A stretch of 64,000 nucleotides of DNA from Ruegeria spongiae. GTDB lineage: Bacteria > Pseudomonadota > Alphaproteobacteria > Rhodobacterales > Rhodobacteraceae. Shown piece after piece: positions 15,818 through 22,357 of the stretch. Location: NCBI RefSeq assembly GCF_023502395.1, contig NZ_JAMFMB010000009.1:1-64000 (forward strand), given 5' to 3'. The notes below the pieces were generated by a model that was not told where the DNA came from, searched no databases, and was given only the letters and a program-made list of their open reading frames with translations. Each line of letters begins with the position of its first letter. The first letter of the stretch is position 1. The position numbers and the translations under genes were made by a program.

Positions 15818-15872
15818 CACTTGAAGTCGATAGATTCACTTCAAGTCGATGCGTAACTACTTGAAGTTAATG
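15813..15872. repeat. Iteron-like repeats of ACTTSAAGT
   Basis: ACTTGAAGT (15819-15827), ACTTCAAGT (15838-15846) and ACTTGAAGT (15859-15867) lie 19 and 21 bp apart, about two helical turns each. The first two sit in longer copies of the form TCACTTSAAGTCGAT. They are next to the long inverted repeat and upstream of the replication gene, as expected of initiator or repressor sites. Confidence 0.65.
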
Positions 15873-15966
15873 CACAAAACCGTTGACTCATGACCTCGAC
15901 CACCGCATTTATTGAGGCGTCGGCGGAATGGTTCCGACCGACAAATTTAAAACAGGAAACATACGA

Positions 15967-16110
15967 ATGTACGAAATGGAGAAAGAACTGGTCCAAGTGA
16001 CGGATCAATTGGCGCAGACGGGGTTGAAAGGGTTCTTGGAAGGTAATGCCAACGAGTTGGTGCGGCTTCGCGACGAACTGACCGCCTTGCTGGAACAGGC
16101 GGCACAATAA
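15967..16110 (+). CDS. Small protein upstream of the primase-helicase
   Basis: A 47-residue protein from the ATG at 15967 (MYEMEKELVQVTDQLAQTG), with AGGAAAC upstream. It is one amphipathic helix pair (ANELVRLRDELTALLEQAAQ) and could form a coiled coil. It precedes the primase gene by 52 bp, with one of the palindromes between them. Function unknown; a replication accessory role is possible. Confidence 0.55.
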   Translation: MYEMEKELVQVTDQLAQTGLKGFLEGNANELVRLRDELTALLEQAAQ

Positions 16111-16118
16111 ATTTGGCA

Positions 16119-16136
16119 GGCCCGCGTTAGCGGGCC
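16119..16136. repeat. GCGTTAGC palindrome, copy 2
   Basis: GGCCCGC-GTTA-GCGGGCC, a 7-bp stem with the four-base core loop, in the short gap before the primase-helicase gene. Confidence 0.7.
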
Positions 16137-16162
16137 GTCAACACAAGGAGAAAACGAGCAAA

Positions 16163-19100
16163 ATGAAAGACAACCATTCCACAACAAATGGCATGGAGGA
16201 CAAAAACCCTTTCCAAGTCGCTGGGCTGAATGTGCTCCAGTTCGCGCGGATGTGGCGAGATGGCCTGCTGCATGATCATCCTAACCGATCTGAACCACCT
16301 CTCTGGATGTATGATCACTATCGCGAAGAGAATGTGGTCAAGTTCAAACGGCCTCAAACCTCGAAGATCAACGACGCTACTATCATCGGCGACCTTGAGA
16401 AGTGCGACGCGCTGCTGGCTCAAACGGTCGTTGTTGGAACTACTGACACTGCACCCACTACGTTCGGTGAAAAGTGGGAACATCATGAACAGCCCTTGGG
16501 AGATGCAATCCTCTCGTTTCTGACCCGCCACCCGGAACAGGCCGAGAAAGGTGGAAACGCGTTCTTCTTTGCCGAAGGTCAGAAGACAGGGAAGCGGAGA
16601 AATCGCGTTGAATACTGCTACAAGCTCGAAAAGAAAATCCTGAGGGTCTACGCTCTTTCTGCGGATATCGACGGCGGGTGTACTGTTGAACAGGTTATCC
16701 CGCGACTGCGTGCGCTTGGATTGTTTGCGATAATTTACACGACGCACTCTCACAGCAGCAAAGGTGGGGTGGGCAGTGATCGTTTTCGAATTGTCATCCC
16801 GCTGGCTGAGCCGTTTGAACTTGGTATTCGTGAGGATGACCCGGATGCTTGGGAAGCCCAAAGAGGGGAATGGAAGAGTCGGTATTTCGGCTTCCTTGAA
16901 AAGCTGATCCCGGATGGCGGTGAGATTGATGCAAAGGGCGCTTTGCCCTCCCAGATGATGCACGCCCCGGCGCGACCATCGGGTGCAGATTTCAAACACT
17001 ACATTCTTGCGGGTCGCGGACTGAAACTGGATGACATGCCCGCTGGAGACGTCAGCAAGTATACTCGCCGCGCGCCGTCAGGCGCTAAGGGTGGCAGCGG
17101 TGCCGTTGGTGGCGAGCCAGCGTATCTGTCCGATGGCTTCGACCTGCTGGCATGGTGGCAGGATCACGGTGAATACTTCCTGTTGCCCGACTTCCTTGAA
17201 ATGATCGGTTGGGACGTGCGGGGCGAGGCTGGTCGGGGCATCGATATTCTCTGCCCGAATGCCGACGCGCATACGTCCGGTGAAGACATGGCTTGGGCAG
17301 CAGAAGGCGACGGCGCAGATGAGCGCGCGATCATCTACTGCCACCACGACCATTGTGATGGCCTTTACACCTGCGATTTTCTGCGCCTGATTGAAGAGCA
17401 GACGGAAATGCCGGATGGGCAATCGTTCTCCACTCTGCTGTGCGACCCGATGTTCTACCCAGATGAGCTGGACGGTGAAACGATTGCGGTAGACCGTGCG
17501 GACTACGTGGATGAAGAAATCAAGATTGAGTGGCTCAAGACGCCCGCCGCTGTGAAGCGGGCTTTTGCGGCACTGTCCGCTAACGCTGGAAAGGACCATT
17601 TGGCCGCGATCTATGCCGGGATTCTCCAAGGCGGTGAAAGACAGAAGGCCGTCGAGAAATGGAACGAACTGGTAAAGCCCCATCTTGACGCAAATGGACG
17701 GAAGAGTGCGGAGAAGCACGGGCGCGAACTGCTGGACGCAAAGAAGGCGGAGTACGCGGCGGAGAAAGCGGAAAAGCGAAGGGAGGAGAATGTTGCAGCC
17801 CTGAGTGAAACACCTGCGAATATATCGCTGGACCCAGCAGAACCATTGGGCGACGATCTGAATAGCGCATTGGCAACGCTTGGCTATCGCTACGCCGTCT
17901 GCGACTTGGGCGGGCGGTTCGGGGTAGTTCGCAAGCCGGACTATGACGCGTTTAATTCCGACTTTGACTCAACAATTGCCGTTTACCGTAAAGAAGACTT
18001 CCTGAACCTGCACCTTGATCGACAGATCGTTGAAGGCGAGCAGTTGGTTAACCCGGCGAAGGTCTTTCTTGAAACGGCAAAGCGAAAGAGTGGTTTGGTG
18101 TTCGCTCCGCCGCCGACGGTACCGGGCGAGAACGATTTTAACATGTATCAGGGTCGAAAGCTGAAAGCCAAAACTGGAGAGTTTGGCGACGCACAGGATT
18201 TTCCGTTCCTGCATGACTTCATGCTTCGGATTGTTTGTGATGGCGATGCCGAAAAACTGAGTTGGATGTTGCTTTGGATGGCCCACATGGTCCAGCGCCC
18301 CGGCGAGAAGCCGGGAACCTCCGTGATCGCCGTTGGAGAAGGTGGGATTGGTAAAGGGCGGTTCGGTGCGCTTTTGGGTAGGCTGGCAGCGCCCAATTTC
18401 AAGCAACTCGAAAACGAAGGTCATGTGGTCGGGCAATTTGCGGGTGAACACCTCAGCAAGTGTGTGCTGGTGGTGGTCAACGAAGCCGTCTTTGGTGCGA
18501 GTCGAAAGGTATCCAGCACCCCTAAAGCTCTTGTCGACGCCGTGTCCATTCAGGTGGAGGCGAAGGGGTTGAGTCTCGTCACTGTTCCATCGTTCACGCG
18601 CTTCTACTTCGACTCAAACGACGCCGTGCCCGTCCTGATCGAAAACAACGGTTCCGAGCGTCGCTACTTCGTGTTGAAGTTCAATCCCGAGAAGCATGGC
18701 GATACGGGGTACTTTGAAGACCTGACCAAGGCCATAGAAGGCGACGAAATGGCGTATCTTCTGGACTATCTGGAGAGGTACGACCCCGCGTCAGCGGGTA
18801 AGAGCTGGGCAGATGTGCGTACTGCACCCGAGACGCCCGAGCGGAAGGTCATGGGTTGGCACTCGATGCGTCCTGCACAGCGGCGTCTGCTGACCGTATT
18901 GCGTGATCGTGAAGTGACGCTGAGGGTGGGAGGATACGACGAGACGTTTGTTCCCGGTCAGGACGGTTTGCGGCTCCCGAAGGCTGCCTTCCGTACGTAT
19001 ATTGAGGCGATGGCGAACAAGCACGATGCTGACGACGTGGACGTGGTAGCAATGGTTCGGCGCTTGTTTGGAGTCGAGATCACCGAAAAGCGTGGGAAGG

Positions 19101-19189
19101 TCGGCGACAACAGCGATATGCGCTTTTGGGTCTTTCCGCCTGAGATTTTGGGCAAGAATGTAGATAGGGTCCTGTTGGGGGCCGCGTGA
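16163..19189 (+). CDS. Primase-helicase (AEP-like primase plus DUF5906-type P-loop ATPase)
   Basis: A 1008-residue replication protein; AAGGAG precedes the ATG. Residues about 155-220 look like an archaeo-eukaryotic-type primase core: the acidic pair in ALSADIDGG, the histidine in TTHSHSS and the strand DRFRIVIPL. Residues about 370-410 hold a Cys/His cluster (CPNADAH, IIYCHHDHCDG). The C-terminal third is an SF3/DUF5906-like helicase: Walker A GEGGIGKGRFGALLG at about 725-740, and a Walker B-like strand CVLVVVNEAVFG at about 770. Fused primase-helicases of this kind start replication of P4-like satellites and other mobile elements. The repeats just upstream would be the natural origin. Confidence 0.85.
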   Translation: MKDNHSTTNGMEDKNPFQVAGLNVLQFARMWRDGLLHDHPNRSEPPLWMYDHYREENVVKFKRPQTSKINDATIIGDLEKCDALLAQTVVVGTTDTAPTTFGEKWEHHEQPLGDAILSFLTRHPEQAEKGGNAFFFAEGQKTGKRRNRVEYCYKLEKKILRVYALSADIDGGCTVEQVIPRLRALGLFAIIYTTHSHSSKGGVGSDRFRIVIPLAEPFELGIREDDPDAWEAQRGEWKSRYFGFLEKLIPDGGEIDAKGALPSQMMHAPARPSGADFKHYILAGRGLKLDDMPAGDVSKYTRRAPSGAKGGSGAVGGEPAYLSDGFDLLAWWQDHGEYFLLPDFLEMIGWDVRGEAGRGIDILCPNADAHTSGEDMAWAAEGDGADERAIIYCHHDHCDGLYTCDFLRLIEEQTEMPDGQSFSTLLCDPMFYPDELDGETIAVDRADYVDEEIKIEWLKTPAAVKRAFAALSANAGKDHLAAIYAGILQGGERQKAVEKWNELVKPHLDANGRKSAEKHGRELLDAKKAEYAAEKAEKRREENVAALSETPANISLDPAEPLGDDLNSALATLGYRYAVCDLGGRFGVVRKPDYDAFNSDFDSTIAVYRKEDFLNLHLDRQIVEGEQLVNPAKVFLETAKRKSGLVFAPPPTVPGENDFNMYQGRKLKAKTGEFGDAQDFPFLHDFMLRIVCDGDAEKLSWMLLWMAHMVQRPGEKPGTSVIAVGEGGIGKGRFGALLGRLAAPNFKQLENEGHVVGQFAGEHLSKCVLVVVNEAVFGASRKVSSTPKALVDAVSIQVEAKGLSLVTVPSFTRFYFDSNDAVPVLIENNGSERRYFVLKFNPEKHGDTGYFEDLTKAIEGDEMAYLLDYLERYDPASAGKSWADVRTAPETPERKVMGWHSMRPAQRRLLTVLRDREVTLRVGGYDETFVPGQDGLRLPKAAFRTYIEAMANKHDADDVDVVAMVRRLFGVEITEKRGKVGDNSDMRFWVFPPEILGKNVDRVLLGAA
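18785..18798. repeat. Palindrome of the GCGTCAGC type inside the primase gene
   Basis: CCCCGC-GTCA-GCGGGT: the element-wide palindrome core, here within coding sequence. Confidence 0.5.
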
Positions 19190-19197
19190 GCCGTACA

Positions 19198-19235
19198 GCC
19201 TCCAAGCCGTGATGCAGTGGAGGCGGCTTGGAGGC
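19198..19235 (+). terminator. Hairpin after the primase-helicase gene
   Basis: GCCTCCAAGCCG and CGGCTTGGAGGC form a perfect 12-bp stem around a 14-base loop, nine bases after the stop codon. No U-run follows. The arms are also the first two members of the TTGGAGG repeat field, so it may be a protein-binding site as well. Confidence 0.55.
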
Positions 19236-19472
19236 GCAGGAGCGCCTTATTTCATTGGGCTAAACACTCTCTGCCTCCAAACCTCCAACGCGCATCAGAC
19301 CTGACGGAATACAGACGGGGACGGACACACCCGAAATTCTTGGTGTGTGTGTCTAATTCTAAATTTCTTGAGGTATATTTCATTGGAGGTTTGGAGGCAG
19401 GTACGTTCACCCCCTTATTCTTATGGCCCAAACCGCCTCCAAGGCCTTGGAGATTGGTTGGAGGCTTGGAGG
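19199..19472. repeat. Field of TTGGAGG repeats in paired arrangement
   Basis: In a roughly 500-bp interval without a credible gene, CCTCCAA/TTGGAGG occurs at 19199, 19228, 19274, 19282, 19383, 19391, 19436, 19458 and 19466, plus a partial copy at 19447. Three pairs have a period of exactly 8 bp (19274/19282, 19383/19391, 19458/19466). This may be an array of regulator or initiator sites. The 88-codon open frame across it (19217-19483) is probably a by-product of the repeats. Confidence 0.75.
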
Positions 19473-19694
19473 CTGAGACGTAGGCCTCGCATCAGGGCAT
19501 CCGCTCGCCTAACGCATCAAGCCCTGTTGGAATTGTGAGTCCGTATTTGCGATTTTAGCATACAAAAGGTAGACGCCGGGGGCGAACCAACCATATGTTG
19601 ATAGGAAAGAACTTGATTCTTGGGGTGTTCTCTTTTTGTTCTTTTGTGTAACGTGTTCTGACCCCAAGACGACAAAAATAGGGAGGACTAAGGC

Positions 19695-20564
19695 ATGTTG
19701 CAGTTTCACAGAACCAGCCTGATGACTTCTTCCGCGCAAACCGTCGTCAACACCGTTAACACCGTAGGTGTGATGGGCAAGGGCCTCGCGGCAGCTTTCA
19801 AGGAACGCTATCCAGACATGTTCGCAGAGTACAAAATACTCTGTAAGCAGGGCGAGCTAGCTCCGGGGTCTTCCTGGCTCTGGAAGGGCGTTGATCAGTG
19901 GGTGTTAAATTTTGCAACTAAGAAGCACTGGCGCAACCCATCCAAGATTGAATACATTCACGACGGTCTAGTTGAGTTCCGCAGGACCTATGAGGCTATG
20001 GGAATCCGTGAAATAGCGTTTCCCCGGTTGGGCTGTGGAAACGGGGGACTGGATTGGGAAGTGGTACGTCCACTAATGGTCGATCTGCTACATGATCTGC
20101 CCATAACCGTTTACATTCACGACTTTGAAAAGAAACTCGGGAAGTTGGAACACGAACTTCCTCTATTGCAGTCGCGCAAGCCCATCTCTTTTGAAGGATT
20201 CTACGAAGACATTCGGGAACTTATTCAAAGCCACGATGGAGAAATCCGACCTTTGATGATGTCAGCGCCGTTTTATGTGGCTCTGAACGAAAAATGCGAA
20301 CTCAGGGGAGCGAAAGGCTGTGATCAACTACTAGCGGCAGAAGAAGACCTGTTTCGGATATGGAGTCTGTTGTCAGTTAGCCCAGTGTCTCGTTTCGATC
20401 TTCCCGAAACAGTACAAAGCTCTGCGCTTAAGGTATTCTCAGTCCTGTCGCATCTGCCTTATGTGAGGCCGGTGAATATCGCAGACCGCCATGGTCGCGT
20501 CAATTTGGCGGTTGAGTGTATTCGCAATAGCACTTCAGCGCCCGTGTCTGTCGGGCTTCACTAA
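19695..20564 (+). CDS. darG: DarG-like macrodomain antitoxin
   Basis: A 289-residue protein with GGAGG before the ATG. Residues about 1-155 are a macrodomain of the DarG type: VVNTVNTVGVMGKGLAAAFK forms the ADP-ribose-binding loop, NFATKKHWRNPSKIEYI matches the DarG signature with its key lysine, and AFPRLGCGNGGLDW is the second loop. DarG removes ADP-ribose from thymidine in single-stranded DNA and so neutralises DarT. Residues about 160-289 form an extra domain I do not recognise, which in this family may bind the toxin. It lies 14 bp before the DarT-like gene, an antitoxin-first order opposite to the usual darT-darG. The symbol is used by similarity. Confidence 0.8.
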   Translation: MLQFHRTSLMTSSAQTVVNTVNTVGVMGKGLAAAFKERYPDMFAEYKILCKQGELAPGSSWLWKGVDQWVLNFATKKHWRNPSKIEYIHDGLVEFRRTYEAMGIREIAFPRLGCGNGGLDWEVVRPLMVDLLHDLPITVYIHDFEKKLGKLEHELPLLQSRKPISFEGFYEDIRELIQSHDGEIRPLMMSAPFYVALNEKCELRGAKGCDQLLAAEEDLFRIWSLLSVSPVSRFDLPETVQSSALKVFSVLSHLPYVRPVNIADRHGRVNLAVECIRNSTSAPVSVGLH

Positions 20565-20578
20565 TAGGTTCATCGCTT

Positions 20579-21529
20579 ATGGGAATCAGCGCTGCGCGTC
20601 ATCAAGCGCATGTTGTCGAGTGGTTAGGGAAATTCTCCAACTACAAAAGAAAGTGGCTAAAGCACCTCTTCCATCACGCAAATATCGACGCAGCTATTGA
20701 TATTCTAAAGAGTGGAGAACTGCTTTCTCGGAAGGATGCGGTCGCAAGAAACGCGCTGCGAATTGACATTGCCCCCGACGACATTATTCAGCATCGGAAC
20801 GATGCTCATGAGTATGTTCGCCTCTATTTCCGCCCTAAAACCCCCACTCAATACCACATAGAAGGCATTCGCAAAGAGGCAGACTTCTACAGGGGCAAGC
20901 ACGCCGGTTTTCTTGTTATGCTCGCTTTCAATCGAGAAAGCGTACTAACGCTGGGGGATACCCGGTTTTCTAACCGCAACATGCAATCGCACCTGTCGGA
21001 AATTCTTGACGGCGATACTGGGTTCGAAAAGCTGGATTTTAGAGGCATATATCACGACGAAGCCTATCCTTCCGATGAAGAGAAAAGCCAGCGCTGTGCG
21101 GAGGTACTCGCAAGTAGCCCTCTTAATCTCGCATCTACGCTTAGGGCGATAGTCGTGAGAACGGATGCAGATGTCGCGACAATCAAGTATCGCTTGATGC
21201 AAGAGGGCTTGGAGAAATTCATTCCGTTGGTAAGAAGGTCTCAGGACAATGCTGTCTTCCTGCACGAATATGCAGCGGTGCAATTTGTTGACGCCGCACC
21301 CGGAAGGATCAAATTCAAGCTGAGAGAAACGCGTTATCCGGGTGACATTCAGACGAGTATCACCGTGATCGATGACTTTTCGGGCCACTCAGTGGAACTG
21401 GTTTCGCAGGCTCTGCGCCCTAACCAAGATTACTTCACCAAACACAATCTCCCTGAAGGAGACTATCGTATCATGATCGAACTCGAAGGCTGCTACGCTC
21501 ACGAGTCAGTGCTGAAGTTGACTCAGTAG
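20579..21529 (+). CDS. darT: DarT-like DNA ADP-ribosyltransferase toxin
   Basis: A 316-residue protein related to DarT/DUF4433. Residues about 29-50 (LFHHANIDAAIDILKSGELL) correspond to the NAD-binding start of the fold. YVRLYFRPKTPTQYHI at about 81-96 matches the signature FRPRTPMxY. RCAEVLASSPLNL at about 174-186 carries the probable catalytic glutamate. DarT transfers ADP-ribose to thymidine bases of single-stranded DNA, and DarTG systems block phage DNA replication. An additional C-terminal domain (about 235-316) has beta-strand-like composition and is not part of minimal DarT. It follows the macrodomain gene with a short gap, so toxin and antitoxin are co-expressed. Confidence 0.75.
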   Translation: MGISAARHQAHVVEWLGKFSNYKRKWLKHLFHHANIDAAIDILKSGELLSRKDAVARNALRIDIAPDDIIQHRNDAHEYVRLYFRPKTPTQYHIEGIRKEADFYRGKHAGFLVMLAFNRESVLTLGDTRFSNRNMQSHLSEILDGDTGFEKLDFRGIYHDEAYPSDEEKSQRCAEVLASSPLNLASTLRAIVVRTDADVATIKYRLMQEGLEKFIPLVRRSQDNAVFLHEYAAVQFVDAAPGRIKFKLRETRYPGDIQTSITVIDDFSGHSVELVSQALRPNQDYFTKHNLPEGDYRIMIELEGCYAHESVLKLTQ

Positions 21530-21566
21530 CTTCTTTCGACTGCACACCATCCTTAGGTACTACAGC

Positions 21567-21582
21567 CGCCGCTAACGCGGCG
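21567..21582. repeat. GCTAACGC palindrome, copy 3
   Basis: CGCCGC-TAAC-GCGGCG, a 6-bp stem, 38 bp after the darT stop codon; it could serve as a terminator structure. Confidence 0.7.
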
Positions 21583-21637
21583 AGCACCAACATCCAAAAA
21601 GTTGCATATTATGTATAGACATAACTAACCAGCCGCC

Positions 21638-21651
21638 CCCGCTGACGCGGG
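21638..21651. repeat. GCTGACGC palindrome, copy 4
   Basis: CCCGC-TGAC-GCGGG, the same core with one loop base changed, 56 bp after copy 3. Confidence 0.7.
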
Positions 21652-21921
21652 CACGACCAATTCACCACGCTATCTGCGATGAATCTCAAAAATACAGCAA
21701 TTTCAGCATGTTAGATGGATATCGCCCGAGTAATAATATTGCGCGAATTTCGCGCGCATCTCAAAAATCCACGAATCTAACGATTCTGCCATATAAACAA
21801 GGCTAATTCACGATTCCACGAATTTAACATAATGAGCGTTATAGGCTGCTTTTGCCTGATTTCCGCAGGTCAGGATACCACCGAATAGGACTTAACTCGA
21901 CATTCAAGTGAGAAGTCGCCA

Positions 21922-21933
21922 CCGCGTCAGCGG
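21922..21933. repeat. GCGTCAGC palindrome, copy 5
   Basis: CCGC-GTCA-GCGG in the gene-free interval. Confidence 0.6.
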
Positions 21934-22357
21934 CAGAACAGCATTTCAGACCATATATATGGTGCCGGGGACCCAAAGGGGCACTAGGGGTGGGGTCAAA
22001 TTTTGCGCGCGGGTACTGGGTCCAGACCGCTATGCAACTTTGTTAAGTGCCTTTAACGGGGTTCCGTTGCATATCGAAAGCGTTTTTTGCCCCCGACCGT
22101 TTTTCGAATTTTTCCCAAAATTTGGCCCCAAAAAATTTCCAAATTTTCCCAAATAGGGTTGCAGTACGCGCAGCGATCCCCGGTTTCCAGTTAGGAACCG
22201 TTCTCAACTGGAAATTAGGTGACCACCCATACCTGTGGCATAATGGAGCCATCGAAATGGGGATGCTCGCCCCTTCGATGTTGCCAACTTAGGCTGGGTG
22301 TCTTTGCACGTGTGGGTGCGAACCACCCAGCCACTTTTCCACACAAAAAGGACTGAT

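Larger units (their letters stand above)
21530..22357. other. Long gene-free, repeat-rich interval before the tape-measure gene
   Basis: About 830 bp without a credible gene. It holds three GCGTYAGC palindromes (21567, 21638, 21922), the perfect palindrome GCGCGAATTTCGCGC (21741-21755), near-repeats of ATCTCAAAAAT (about 21685 and 21760) and of CACGAATYTAAC (about 21770 and 21818), an unusual homopolymer-rich block at 22088-22155 (runs of A, T, C and G such as CCCAAAATTTGG), and a hairpin TTTCCAGTT / AACTGGAAA (22184-22214). It may hold an origin, a packaging site or regulatory RNA. Confidence 0.5.

Noticed and set aside
19217-19483. An 88-codon plus-strand ORF between primase and darG
   Set aside because: It lacks a ribosome-binding site, has unnatural composition (many W and P), and lies across the TTGGAGG repeats, which explain its repeated peptide GGLEA.
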